From contig CAWGLY010000006.1 of assembly GCA_963823505.1 (NCBI GenBank), positions 434,001-498,000 of the forward strand: 64,000 bases of DNA, written 5' to 3'. The DNA is from DATHZQ01 sp963823505. Lineage in GTDB: Bacteria; Actinomycetota; Acidimicrobiia; Spongiisociales; UBA5794. The position numbers and the translations under genes are program-made. This document shows, one piece after another, positions 1 through 8,200 of this stretch. Position 1 is the first letter of the stretch; the number at the start of each line of letters is the position of its first letter. The notes beneath the pieces are model-generated. The model ran no database searches. It worked only from the letters and a program-made list of their open reading frames with translations, and was not told where the DNA came from.

Positions 1-419
1 ACAACCCGCACGGTCGCATCGGCCACAACCGGCTCCTCGACCAGCCGCAATGGCACGACCTGCGCCGCAGCCGGCGTCGCCTGCTGGCTGTGCAGCAGCA
101 ACGTGACGTACCCGGCGAAAGCAACATCGAAGAGGATGGTGACGGCGAGCCAGGTGGTGCTGCCCTGGACGATCGCGATGATCAGCGATGTCAGTGCCGC
201 AGCGCCGAGCGCCATCAGGATCCTGCGTCGACGCTCACCGCTCCTGCGCTTCCGCATGATGGTGCCTGCATCGCTTCCCGCAACAGAGGCGAGCAGGTGT
301 TGCGAGCGCGCAAAGCTGCGGGTGCTCGACATCGGTGCCTTCCGTCGCCCGTCCAACACAGACGGCAACAGAAACGCCGCCCATATCCCCCCAATGAGAA
401 TGAACGCAAAAATGTGCAT
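1..419 (-). CDS. SepX/GlpR-like membrane protein, N-terminal 139 residues, cut by the left edge
   Basis: The reading frame opens at ATG (base 419) and stays open to the window edge, so only the N-terminal 139 residues are visible. They show a hydrophobic segment at residues 3-21 ending in FLLP, a basic stretch with RKRRSGERRRRI around 56-68, and two more hydrophobic segments near 67-85 and 88-109. This layout (N-terminal anchor, basic linker, TM pair) and its place at the end of a moeA-moaC-moaB run resemble the SepX/GlpR divisome-associated membrane proteins, which in Streptomyces lie near moeA. The family call rests mainly on topology and context; the C-terminus is not seen. Confidence 0.55.
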   Translation of the reverse strand, partial: MHIFAFILIGGIWAAFLLPSVLDGRRKAPMSSTRSFARSQHLLASVAGSDAGTIMRKRRSGERRRRILMALGAAALTSLIIAIVQGSTTWLAVTILFDVAFAGYVTLLLHSQQATPAAAQVVPLRLVEEPVVADATVRV

Positions 420-496
420 CTATGGTCCCTTACTCCGCTGCGTGGAAGGGTATAACCCGGTGCCTGCGCGACCAAGGATTTCGGAACCCTCCACGG

Positions 497-976
497 CTAG
501 CGGGCATTGTGGTCCGATTGGTCCGCACGAAGCAACTCCAAACCGTGCGTCAGCGCAGGAGCCACGACCGCGATCGACTCTGTTGCCCCCTTCACGGAGC
601 CGGGGAGATTGATGATGAGGGTCCGCCCGGCGATGCCGCAGACGCCCCGGGACAGCATCCCGTGAGGGTTCTTTCCGAACGTCACGGCCCGCATCGCTTC
701 GGCGAGGCCGGGAGCCTCTCGCTCGATCACCGCCCGAGTGGCTTCGGGAGTGACGTCCCGCGAGGTGAACCCGGTGCCTCCCGTAGTTGCGATCAAGTCG
801 ACGCGGCCGAGCCATCGCCGCAACTCGGCGGTGACGGATGCCACACCATCGGCCACCACGGCCACCTCGACGGTGAAGCCCAAGCCCTCGAGCAGGGCGG
901 CGGTTGCCGGACCCGACCGGTCCTCGGCTTCGCCGCGGCTTACCCGGTCCGAGACGGTGATGACCACGGCTCTCAT
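497..976 (-). CDS. moaB: Molybdopterin adenylyltransferase-like protein (MoaB/MogA family)
   Basis: A 159-residue protein of the MoaB/MogA family, which activates molybdopterin by adenylation before metal insertion. Diagnostic motifs are TTGGTG at residues 64-69, SRD at 72-74, MLSRG at 107-111 and NLPGS at 123-127, all in the order expected for the MPT-binding fold; the length is normal. The start ATG overlaps the stop of moaC by four bases (ATGA), indicating translational coupling in the plsY-moeA-moaC-moaB run. About 77 bases separate it from the SepX-like gene downstream. Whether it acts like E. coli MogA or the less defined MoaB cannot be told from sequence. Confidence 0.93.
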   Translation of the reverse strand: MRAVVITVSDRVSRGEAEDRSGPATAALLEGLGFTVEVAVVADGVASVTAELRRWLGRVDLIATTGGTGFTSRDVTPEATRAVIEREAPGLAEAMRAVTFGKNPHGMLSRGVCGIAGRTLIINLPGSVKGATESIAVVAPALTHGLELLRADQSDHNAR

Positions 977-1443
977 CGCACCCAGTCCCCCGACTTGCCG
1001 CCCGTCTTGCTCAACAACTGGATCGGTCCGATGCTCGCCCCGCGGTCGAGACCCTTGATCATGTCGTAGAGGGCGACAGCGCCGACGGCAGCGCCCGTCA
1101 TCGCCTCCATCTCGACACCGGTGCGGGCCTCGACCTGTGCAGTGACGATGATCCGCGCCCCGGTAGGGGTCGGTTCGATGCCGGCCTCAACGGCATCGAG
1201 ACCGATCGGGTGGCAGAGGGGAACGAGATCGGGAGTCCGTTTGGCGCCCATGATCGCCGCCACCCTCACCACGGCAACGGCATCACCTTTGGGAAGCGCT
1301 CCGGCGAAGAGGGCGGCCTTGACGGCATCCGTCATGGTGACGTGCGCTTCCGCAACGGCGGTGCGCCGCGTCACGGCCTTCTGGCCGACATCGACCATGT
1401 GGGCTTCGCCGTCGGCGTTGAGATGGGTGAGGCCGTCACTCAT
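973..1443 (-). CDS. moaC: Cyclic pyranopterin monophosphate synthase MoaC
   Basis: A 156-residue MoaC, which with MoaA converts GTP to cyclic pyranopterin monophosphate, the first step of molybdenum cofactor synthesis. It begins HMVDV at 15-19, has LCHPI at 76-80, TGVEMEA at 108-114, the DMIK segment with the expected catalytic lysine at 130, and KTGGKSG at 146-152. The frame is open 32 codons further upstream, but the ATG at 1443 gives the usual MoaC N-terminus (start, D-G-x-A-x-MVDV) and an 8-base overlap with moeA, so I chose it. moaA, moaD and moaE are not in this window. Confidence 0.95.
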   Translation of the reverse strand: MSDGLTHLNADGEAHMVDVGQKAVTRRTAVAEAHVTMTDAVKAALFAGALPKGDAVAVVRVAAIMGAKRTPDLVPLCHPIGLDAVEAGIEPTPTGARIIVTAQVEARTGVEMEAMTGAAVGAVALYDMIKGLDRGASIGPIQLLSKTGGKSGDWVR

Positions 1444-2674
1444 CGGACGCCTCTGCCTGGGTGCGAGTCGAGGGCTGGCGGAACATCTCCAGTGTGATGG
1501 CGGCACCCGCCTCGAGATCCCCGACGCCGCGGGGGACAACGCCGAATGCGTCTGCAGCGGCCATCGCCGACAACACGTTGGAGGACTGGCCGCCGGCCGA
1601 GCCGGCGACGAGGGAGCCGTCGGCCGCCTCCTCCGCGGTCATGCGCAAGAACACGATCTTCTCGGGGTCGGTCGACACCTCGTGGCGCAGCCGGGCAAGA
1701 CGGCGCGGCCGGAACAATGCGGTGGCGCCCATCATGTGCAGGAGCGCCGGCCGCACGAACTGCTCGAACGCCACAAACACCGATACCGGGTTGCCCGGCA
1801 GCCCGAACAGCGGGGTGTCTCCCACGGTCCCGAAGGCGAAAGGTTTGGCCGGCTGCATCGCCACTTTCCAGAAGTCGACGGTACCGAGCTTCTGCAGTTC
1901 TTCCTTGACCAGGTCGTAGTCCCCCATCGACACCCCGCCGCTGGTGAGGACGACGTCGGAGGTCATGGCGGCGTGGCCCAGCACCTGGTTGAGCGCGCCG
2001 GCGTCGTCACCCACGATCCCGTGGTCGATGACGATGGCGCCGAGCTCCTCCAGCAGCCCGCGAAGCACGAACCGGTTCGCATCCCGGATCTTCCCCGGCC
2101 CGAGCTGCTTGGTCTCGGGAGGAACGATTTCGTCTCCGGTCGAGAGGACGGCCACGGTGGGCCGGCGGCGGACCGTGGGCCACGCCACCCCGAGCGAGGC
2201 AAGCACGCCCAGATGGGCGGGGCCCAGCCGCTCCCCGGGGCGCAAGACCTCAGTGCCCGCGGCGATATCGCCACCTGCCGGCCGCACCGCGGTACCCGCG
2301 GCGACCCCTGCGAGGATCGTCACCCGACTGCCCGATTGCTGAGTGTCTTCCACACGCACGACTGCTTCTGCGCCTGCAGGCAGTGGAGCCCCGGTCATGA
2401 TCTTGATGGCGGTGCCGGGTGCGACGCTCATGGTCGGCACCGACCCGGCGGGAACGTCCTCCAGCACCTCGAGCTCGACCGGGGTGACGGCAACGTCGTC
2501 AACCCGAATTGCGTATCCGTCCATCGCAGAGTTGGCGAATGGCGGCAGATCGTGCGGAGCCACCACCGGCTCTGCGAGCACCAAGCCGAGGCACTCGCGC
2601 AGCGCAACCGATCGAACCGGCAACATCTGCATGGCATCCAGGACGTCCGCTCGCGCCTCGCCGAGGGGCTTCAC
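1436..2674 (-). CDS. moeA: Molybdopterin molybdenumtransferase MoeA
   Basis: A 412-residue MoeA/gephyrin-E type protein that inserts molybdate into adenylated molybdopterin. Landmarks: PPFANSAMDGYA at 44-55, KIMTGAPLP near 91-99, STGDEI at 178-183, SGGVSMGDYD at 245-254 and GLPGNPVS at 291-298, followed by the C-terminal domain IV beta region. Translation starts at a GTG whose GTGA overlaps the plsY stop; it in turn overlaps moaC by eight bases. The gene therefore sits in a tightly coupled unit with plsY upstream and moaC/moaB downstream. Confidence 0.95.
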   Translation of the reverse strand: MKPLGEARADVLDAMQMLPVRSVALRECLGLVLAEPVVAPHDLPPFANSAMDGYAIRVDDVAVTPVELEVLEDVPAGSVPTMSVAPGTAIKIMTGAPLPAGAEAVVRVEDTQQSGSRVTILAGVAAGTAVRPAGGDIAAGTEVLRPGERLGPAHLGVLASLGVAWPTVRRRPTVAVLSTGDEIVPPETKQLGPGKIRDANRFVLRGLLEELGAIVIDHGIVGDDAGALNQVLGHAAMTSDVVLTSGGVSMGDYDLVKEELQKLGTVDFWKVAMQPAKPFAFGTVGDTPLFGLPGNPVSVFVAFEQFVRPALLHMMGATALFRPRRLARLRHEVSTDPEKIVFLRMTAEEAADGSLVAGSAGGQSSNVLSAMAAADAFGVVPRGVGDLEAGAAITLEMFRQPSTRTQAEASDE

Positions 2675-3252
2675 TCTTTCACGACCGAGCGCTCGCTGCC
2701 GGAGAAGATGCGCTTGATGTTGCTGCTGTGACGGAGAATCACCAGCAGAGCAATGGCCGCAGAGATGACGAGTTCATATCCCCGATGTCCCCCCAGCGCC
2801 ATTGCAGGTACATAGAGGATCATCGCCACGAGCGAAGCCACCGAAGCGGTCTTGGTGATGACCACTGCGGCGAACCACCCGAGACCGAGCAGCAAGCCGA
2901 ACACCGGCTCGAGCCATATGGCCGCCCCGATGGCGGTAGCGACCCCGCGACCACCTTTGAATCCGTGCCATACCGGGAAGACGTGACCCACGACGGCCGC
3001 CAGACCCGCTCCAAAACCGACCAGCTCGCCGCCGATGGTCGACCCGATGGCGGCAGCGGCCAGCCCCTTGAGCGTGTCGCCGATCATCACCACTGCCGCA
3101 GCACCCTTGCCCACACTGCGGAGAACATTCGACGTGCCGGGGTTCCCGCTGCCCCGCTCATAGATGTCGATACCGAGCGCTCGCGGCACGATGACCCCGA
3201 AGTCAATACTCCCCAGGAGGTACCCGATCAGAAGAGCGATGAAGGTCGACAC
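2671..3252 (-). CDS. plsY: Acyl-phosphate:glycerol-3-phosphate acyltransferase PlsY
   Basis: Membrane acyltransferase making lysophosphatidic acid from acyl phosphate and glycerol-3-phosphate. It shows the three conserved PlsY loops: GSGNPGTSNV at about 34-43, a GDTLKG segment at 58-63, and a GHVFPVWHGFKGGRG loop, separated by hydrophobic helices. The frame stays open to 3381, but starting at GTG 3252 gives the normal N-terminus (about ten residues before YLLGS) and a 193-residue protein, the family's usual size; an in-frame ATG at 3321 is the alternative. It is the first gene of the unit continuing into moeA. Confidence 0.93.
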   Translation of the reverse strand: MSTFIALLIGYLLGSIDFGVIVPRALGIDIYERGSGNPGTSNVLRSVGKGAAAVVMIGDTLKGLAAAAIGSTIGGELVGFGAGLAAVVGHVFPVWHGFKGGRGVATAIGAAIWLEPVFGLLLGLGWFAAVVITKTASVASLVAMILYVPAMALGGHRGYELVISAAIALLVILRHSSNIKRIFSGSERSVVKE

Positions 3253-3601
3253 GACTTCGAGTCTAGATTTATCGGTCTTGTGCCCGGCTCCGCGCTCGAA
3301 GGAAGCGACTGCCGTGGACATTGCGCTTCTGCCTGCGTAAAGTGCAGGTCCGAGGAGTAGGCGTGACACCTCGAACGGCACGGAACGAGCGACCCGAAGA
3401 GTGGACCGGGTAATACGGTACCGACTCCCCGGCTACGCCCTCATTCCGTACCGCACGAGCTTTTAGGTCCCTCCCCGTGGCCGAACGCAAGTCCCCCCAC
3501 CATTCCCCCTGCTTGCGTGAGGCGCCCTCCCTCCTTCGGGGGGGAGGGACGGGGAGGTTTTTTCATGGGGTTCGCTCGAAGGTCTTCTTTCGCCACGCTG
3601 G
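3253..3601. other. Intergenic region between plsY and the SAF-like gene
   Basis: No convincing gene is seen in this roughly 350-base stretch. It holds the upstream end of the plsY frame, an ordinary divergent leader and, at 3470-3563, a strongly structured G/C-rich segment described separately. Any promoters for plsY and the 3602 gene must lie here; I cannot place them with confidence. Confidence 0.5.
3470..3563 (+). ncRNA. Candidate structured RNA / multi-helix terminator ending in a T tract
   Basis: Read on the plus strand, three helices nest as a three-way junction. CCTCCCCGT (3470-3478) pairs with ACGGGGAGG (3549-3557); CGCAAG (3486-3491) pairs with CTTGCG (3512-3517); and a CCCTCC-rich arm (3525-3534) pairs across a TTCG loop with GGGGGGAGGG. 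Six T follow at once (3558-3563), as in an intrinsic terminator. No plus-strand gene precedes it, so it could be a small RNA, a leader element of the 3602 gene, or a dispersed G/C-rich repeat of the kind often found between genes. Confidence 0.4.
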
Positions 3602-4135
3602 GTGCGTTACGTTGCCGACGTGTATTGGCTCGGCCGTCCCCCCTACCACCGGTGGTTCGCCGCGGCTGGGCTCCTGATCGTCGCCGCATTCATGGACGTC
3701 GCCGGGCACGCCACCAGTCCCTTCCCTTTTGCTGGTGCTGCCATCGACGCGGGCGAACCGATCGAAGGCTCTGTGGAGTGGGTCGACGTGCCGGTTGGGC
3801 TGCTCGGGCCTGTTCCAGAGCTCGACGGATATGCCGCACACCCGCTCGAGCCGGGTGATCCGATCGTGATGAGTGATGTCACCTCCGGGTCACCAATACC
3901 TGCGGGCTGGTGGGCGGTCCCCGTCGACGTCCCCGACGGAGCCGGCCCAGGCCACCGCGTCCGGCTCGTCTCGGTGGACCCGCCGCTCGACGTTCAAGGT
4001 GTCGTCACCGAGGCTTCGGCCGAGGGCCCGTTCGCAACAACGATCAAGGGACTCGTTGCCGTTCCACCGGCCCCTGCAGCAGACGTCGCCACGGCCGCGA
4101 TCACCGGCAATCTTCTGGTGCTGCTCGGGACCTGA
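3602..4135 (+). CDS. Membrane-anchored SAF-domain-like protein (CpaB/RcpC-like), function unknown
   Basis: A 177-residue protein starting at GTG. A single hydrophobic segment at about residues 18-33 anchors it; the rest is extracytoplasmic in style. The region with EPGDPIVMSDV and a later PVDVPDGAGPGHRVRLVSV resembles SAF domains of CpaB/RcpC pilus-assembly and flagellar FlgA-type proteins (paired bulky residue near a GDP turn, then a GxxVRL strand). There are no pilus genes nearby, so the role is open. It precedes uppP on the same strand with a 40-base gap. Confidence 0.6.
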   Translation: MRYVADVYWLGRPPYHRWFAAAGLLIVAAFMDVAGHATSPFPFAGAAIDAGEPIEGSVEWVDVPVGLLGPVPELDGYAAHPLEPGDPIVMSDVTSGSPIPAGWWAVPVDVPDGAGPGHRVRLVSVDPPLDVQGVVTEASAEGPFATTIKGLVAVPPAPAADVATAAITGNLLVLLGT

Positions 4136-4175
4136 TGCACTGGGCGCTCCCCGCGGCCTCTAAGCTCTCGCCCTC

Positions 4176-4937
4176 ATGCTCGAAGCTGCGTTCTGGGGTC
4201 TGATCCAAGGGCTCACAGAATTCCTTCCGATTTCGTCCAGCGGGCACCTGGTCCTGGTGCCCGCTTTGTTCGGTCGCGAGGGGCCGGACCTCGCCACGTC
4301 TGCCGTTCTGCACATCGGCACGCTCGCCGCCGTCCTCGCCTACTTCCGGCATGAACTGCGCGAGGTGCTGCGTTTCACCCATGAGGGCAAGCGGCTCCTC
4401 CGGTTCATGGTGATCGGCACGATCCCGGCGGCCATCATCGGGTTGGCGTTTCGCGACTGGTTCGACACGCTCAACGAGAACCCTCGGTGGGTTGCCGTTG
4501 CGATGATCGCGATGGGCGTGCTCATGGTCCTCACCCGCTTCCTCGATCGTGGCAGGCGACGCGCGAGCGAAGTCCGCCCTCGCGATGCCTGGGTGATGGG
4601 TCTCGGTCAGGCCGTCGCCCTCATCCCTGGCGTATCGCGATCGGGATCGACGATCAGCTCAGCCATGTTCGAAGGATTCGAACGCCGCGAAGGAGCGAGC
4701 CTCGCCTTCTTGCTTGGCATCCCGGCGATCGCGGGGGCTGGCCTGATCAACTTCGTCGACCTGGCGAGCGAAGACGCATCCGGGTTGAACATCGAGTTGC
4801 TCGTCGGCATGGCCGTCGCCGCCGTGGTCGGCTATGCCGCCATCGCGTGGTTGCTGAGCCTCATCGGACGTCTCGGTCTCGCGCCGTTCGGCTACTACAC
4901 CATCGCTTTCGGAATACTCGCCCTCGTGGTCGTCTGA
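4176..4937 (+). CDS. uppP: Undecaprenyl-diphosphatase UppP (BacA)
   Basis: Integral membrane phosphatase that recycles undecaprenyl pyrophosphate for peptidoglycan synthesis and gives bacitracin tolerance. Both signature motifs are present: QGLTEFLPISSSGH at 11-24 (with the conserved glutamate and serines) and PGVSRSGST at 151-159. Length (253 residues) and the pattern of about eight hydrophobic segments fit the family. It starts at ATG 4176 and converges on the Eis-like gene with a 24-base gap that has no clear terminator hairpin. Confidence 0.96.
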   Translation: MLEAAFWGLIQGLTEFLPISSSGHLVLVPALFGREGPDLATSAVLHIGTLAAVLAYFRHELREVLRFTHEGKRLLRFMVIGTIPAAIIGLAFRDWFDTLNENPRWVAVAMIAMGVLMVLTRFLDRGRRRASEVRPRDAWVMGLGQAVALIPGVSRSGSTISSAMFEGFERREGASLAFLLGIPAIAGAGLINFVDLASEDASGLNIELLVGMAVAAVVGYAAIAWLLSLIGRLGLAPFGYYTIAFGILALVVV

Positions 4938-4961
4938 GGCCGACAGCGAACCACCGGGGGC

Positions 4962-6179
4962 TCAGAAGTGCTCGGGACTCCAGGGGGCAACGATGGTGCG
5001 GAACATCCGCTCCAGCGCGATGACGTGCGATTGATCACCCTCGATCCTTCCTGCTGCAGCGAGCGGAAGGGTGGACCGGCCGCCCATGTACAACGCGGCG
5101 AGATCGGCAACGTCGATGGTCAGGTCCGGCTCGGCTCGGGTACGTTCGCACGTCGCTCGACCGCCCTTCACTTCGAGACGCCAGCGGCCGTCGTTCCAGT
5201 CGCAGAAGCCGTCACGCACGTCGAGGACAAGTGCGCCGTCCTCCTCGTAGGTGCGGGCTGTGAGCGCTGCCGGCAGATCGACGAGACGAACCCACACGTA
5301 CTCGGAGGACTTGCGGGTGACGGCTCGACTGTCGGCCAACATCCAAGGGAGGGGATCGTCGGCGGGCCGGGTGCGATACAGGACCTTGTCGGTCAGGTCA
5401 ATGTCGGCCATGAACCCGAGTAGACCCCGATGGGCGTCTGGGGTCAGGGCGTGGAGCTCCCCAACCTGCACGCTGCCCGTCGTGTCGCCGATGTTGGTGC
5501 GGAAGAATGCGTACCCCTCCGGACCGTCGGCGCCCTCCCACAGGATGATCCGGCGCCGCGAGTTGCCATTGCGCATCCAGCTCTCATCGCCGAGCTCATA
5601 CGTATCCCAGAGGTGGGCCGACCGGCTGAACGCCCCGTGCCTGCCGCAGGTGGCCCGATGGATCGGGGGGATGATCAGCCTCGCCTGGTCGTGATCGATG
5701 AGCCGCGTCGAACCCGGCGGTCGTTCGCTCCGCCAGTCGGCCCTGCGACTCTCCAACTCCCAGTCGACGCTGAGCACGGCCTGTCCATACCCGAACCTGC
5801 CGTAGATGGTCGCCTCCGACGCCCAGAGGGCAGAGAGTGGCTCGTGACGTGCCCTGGCGTCGTCCAACAGCCATCGCATCATTCGCCTGAGCACGCCGCG
5901 CCGCCGATGGGTGGGAAGCACGGTGATGAAGGTCACTCCCCCCGTCGGGAGACGTGCGCCGCCCGGCACGGTCACCTCGTAACTCCAGGCACCGCCACTG
6001 CCGACAACGTTGCCGCGGTCGAGCGGTGCGATGAAGCGGCCCGGCTCGAGTGACGCCAGGATGCGTTGGACCTCACCGTCGTCGAGGTCGAAGCTGAAAG
6101 GGACGCCGGCGGCGCTGAGGATCTGCGGCGCAAGCTCCCCCTCGGCGAGAGCGATCTCGATGGTGTGGTGCGAGCTCAT
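4962..6179 (-). CDS. eis: Eis-like GNAT N-acetyltransferase
   Basis: A 405-residue protein with Eis architecture: an N-terminal GNAT domain with acetyl-CoA motif A near 82-100 (VTFITVLP, then HRRRG), the GRFGYG segment at 127-132 whose tyrosine corresponds to the proposed general acid, a second degenerate GNAT region, and a C-terminal SCP2-like domain ending in HF, whose terminal carboxylate acts in catalysis in known Eis enzymes. Eis proteins acetylate multiple amines of aminoglycosides and peptides; the substrate here is unknown. The frame runs on upstream of 6179, but that part overlaps the divergent gene. I chose ATG 6179 because the conserved sequence begins just after it. Confidence 0.88.
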   Translation of the reverse strand: MSSHHTIEIALAEGELAPQILSAAGVPFSFDLDDGEVQRILASLEPGRFIAPLDRGNVVGSGGAWSYEVTVPGGARLPTGGVTFITVLPTHRRRGVLRRMMRWLLDDARARHEPLSALWASEATIYGRFGYGQAVLSVDWELESRRADWRSERPPGSTRLIDHDQARLIIPPIHRATCGRHGAFSRSAHLWDTYELGDESWMRNGNSRRRIILWEGADGPEGYAFFRTNIGDTTGSVQVGELHALTPDAHRGLLGFMADIDLTDKVLYRTRPADDPLPWMLADSRAVTRKSSEYVWVRLVDLPAALTARTYEEDGALVLDVRDGFCDWNDGRWRLEVKGGRATCERTRAEPDLTIDVADLAALYMGGRSTLPLAAAGRIEGDQSHVIALERMFRTIVAPWSPEHF

Positions 6180-6219
6180 CCGCACCCACGCTACCGATTT
6201 GCAGGTAGCCTCCGAAACC

Positions 6220-6621
6220 ATGTTCGACGACCAACCCCGAGCCCAGGCGCGTCTGAGGGACGAGCTCATCATCTGGATGACAACTGTGCGACCGGACGGC
6301 CGCCCGCAGACATCGCCGGTGTGGTTTCTGGCCGACGGACCGGAGGTGTTGGTGTACTCGGCTGCGACGTCGCGCATCGCCAATGTGGAAGCCAACCCCG
6401 CTGTTGCCCTCAATCTCGACGGCAACGGCATGGGTGGCGACATCGTGACCATCGAGGGCACGGCACGGCTCGTTCCCACAGAGCCGGCGGCCCACGCCAA
6501 CGAGCGCTACGTGACGAAGTACCGGCAGGCGATGGAACGCAACGGCTGGACGCCGGAGCGCTTCTCAGAGTTGTATCCCGTCGCGATCCGCATCGCTCTT
6601 GACAGGGGCAGGGCATGGTGA
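6220..6621 (+). CDS. PPOX-class, probably F420-dependent, flavin-fold protein
   Basis: A 133-residue split-barrel protein of the pyridoxamine-phosphate-oxidase-like superfamily, as in mycobacterial F420-binding proteins. Visible signatures are WMTTVRPDGRPQTSPVWF near the N-terminus, the VYSAATSRIANVEANPAVAL strand-helix segment, and VTIEGTARLV. The start is ATG 6220, 40 bases from the divergent eis start, so both promoters lie within or overlap these genes. Cofactor choice (F420, FMN or haem) and substrate cannot be decided from sequence. Confidence 0.82.
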   Translation: MFDDQPRAQARLRDELIIWMTTVRPDGRPQTSPVWFLADGPEVLVYSAATSRIANVEANPAVALNLDGNGMGGDIVTIEGTARLVPTEPAAHANERYVTKYRQAMERNGWTPERFSELYPVAIRIALDRGRAW

Positions 6622-6709
6622 CGGTTCGGAACCCCACGCAGCGGGCATAATCGAGCCCGGTACGGTGTTGACAGCCGGGGCAGCACACGACAGAGGAAGC
6701 ATACGAGAA

Positions 6710-7135
6710 ATGGGCCTGTTCAATCGAAAGCCAAAGGCAGTCAAGATCCACTCGCTGGATCAACTCGAGCCGATGATGGCGTCTGGCCAGCCGGTCCTGC
6801 TCGACTTCTTCCAGGTCGGTTGTGGCCCATGCCAGGTGATGGACGGGATCGTGAACGAACTCGCTCAGGAGTACGGCGACTCTGCTCACGTGGTGAAGGT
6901 CGATGTCACGAAGGTCGCCGGTGCAGCCCAGATGTTCAAGGTCCGCTCGACCCCCACGTTCGTCGTTCTCGGCCGTACCCCCATCAAGCGCAACAAGAAG
7001 CAGAGGCGCAGCGGCGAGGCACCCGATCAGGCCAACCAGAAGGTCTCAGAGCGCTACCGCAATCTGGGCCTCGTGAAGAAGAACGAGCTCCAGCGAGCCC
7101 TAGAGGGCAACGGCGCAACAAGGGTCGAAGCGTAA
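6710..7135 (+). CDS. Thioredoxin-like protein with CGPC active site
   Basis: A 141-residue protein with a thioredoxin fold: LLDFFQVGCGPCQVM holds the redox pair C38/C41, and STPTFVVLG supplies the cis-proline segment. The C-terminal 40 residues are unusual: a basic stretch (KRNKKQRR) and a polar helix replace the normal last strand and helix, so it is not a textbook thioredoxin. An AGAGGAAG-type ribosome site precedes ATG 6710. It is monocistronic, followed at once by the palindrome and heptamer array. Confidence 0.82.
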   Translation: MGLFNRKPKAVKIHSLDQLEPMMASGQPVLLDFFQVGCGPCQVMDGIVNELAQEYGDSAHVVKVDVTKVAGAAQMFKVRSTPTFVVLGRTPIKRNKKQRRSGEAPDQANQKVSERYRNLGLVKKNELQRALEGNGATRVEA

Positions 7136-7142
7136 GGGACCT

Positions 7143-7178
7143 TGGTACTTGGTACTTGGTACCAAGTACCAAGTACCA
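7143..7178. repeat. Perfect 36-base palindrome built of GGTACTT / AAGTACC heptamers
   Basis: The segment is a perfect inverted repeat centred between 7160 and 7161. It consists of GGTACTT units on the left and AAGTACC on the right, so it is both tandem (period 7) and palindromic. It lies between the converging thioredoxin-like gene and the acyl-CoA dehydrogenase gene, and could act as a bidirectional terminator, though no T tract follows. Two GGTACTT units recur at 9710-9723, and a related AAGTACTT...GGTACCC motif lies near 36788-36811. Confidence 0.85.
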
Positions 7179-7240
<62 letters not shown>

Positions 7241-7289
7241 GCCGAGCCCACCGGCACGACATGGCCGTCCGAGCAAAGCCACGCACCCT

Positions 7290-8147
7290 CTACGAATATT
7301 CGTAGAAGCCTCTCCCCGACTTGCGGCCCATGAGTCCTGCCTCCACCATTCGCTTCAGGAGGGGTGGCGGGGCGTACCGGGATTCGCGAAACTCGTCGAA
7401 GAGTGACTCGGCCACAGCCAGCATGGTGTCGTTGCCGATCAGGTCGCTCAGCGCCAGCGGGCCCATCGGGTAGTTGGCGCCGTTGACCATGCCGGCGTCG
7501 ATGTCCTCTTTGGACGCAAACCCGGACTCGTACATCCGGATGGCGTCGATGATGTAGGGGCAGAGCAGCATGTTGACGATGAACCCTGCACGGTCCTTGG
7601 CATGGACCACGGTCTTGCCAAGGGTGTCGGCGGCGAACGACCCGGCTACGTCGACGGCACGATCCGAGCTCACGACGCTGCGGACGATCTCGACGAGGGG
7701 CATCACGGTGGCAGGGTTGAAGAAGTGCATCCCGACCACCGACTCGGGGCGCCGTGTGGCTTGGGCGATCCGCACGATGGGGATCGACGAGGTGTTCGAT
7801 GCGAGCACTGCGTCGTCGCTGGCCACGATGCGGTCCAGCTCGCTGAAGATGGTCTTCTTCAGGTCTTCGTTCTCGACGACGGCCTCGATGACGAGCTCCC
7901 TGTCGGCGAACGCGTCGACGTCGACGCCAAAGTGGAGCCGGCCCATCGCCTCGTCCCGACCGGCAGCGTCGAGCTTCCCTCGCTCGACGGCCTTGGCGAG
8001 CGACTTCTCGATGCGAGTCCTCGATGCCGATGCGGCGTTTTCGTTGACCTCGTGGACGACGACGTCGACCCCTGCCTTCGCACAGACCTCTGCGATCCCC
8101 CCGCCCATCTGGCCGCCGCCAAAGATGCCAACCCGTTCGATGCCCAT
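7290..8147 (-). CDS. hbd: 3-hydroxybutyryl-CoA dehydrogenase-like (3-hydroxyacyl-CoA dehydrogenase)
   Basis: A 285-residue stand-alone NAD(P)-dependent 3-hydroxyacyl-CoA dehydrogenase. The Rossmann motif GIFGGGQMG lies at the N-terminus, followed by NTSSIP and GMHFFNPATVMPLVEI with the catalytic histidine near 138, and GFIVNMLL at the start of the C-terminal helical domain. It acts in beta-oxidation or butyrate/polyhydroxybutyrate-type metabolism. Three start codons sit in a row (GTG 8153, ATG 8150, ATG 8147); the GAGGAG site fits the last best. No thiolase or crotonase is adjacent. Confidence 0.92.
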   Translation of the reverse strand: MGIERVGIFGGGQMGGGIAEVCAKAGVDVVVHEVNENAASASRTRIEKSLAKAVERGKLDAAGRDEAMGRLHFGVDVDAFADRELVIEAVVENEDLKKTIFSELDRIVASDDAVLASNTSSIPIVRIAQATRRPESVVGMHFFNPATVMPLVEIVRSVVSSDRAVDVAGSFAADTLGKTVVHAKDRAGFIVNMLLCPYIIDAIRMYESGFASKEDIDAGMVNGANYPMGPLALSDLIGNDTMLAVAESLFDEFRESRYAPPPLLKRMVEAGLMGRKSGRGFYEYS

Positions 8148-8200
8148 CATCACTCCTCGCCTCAGGAACGCCCGCCAGCGTAGACGGCGCTCGACGGCCC

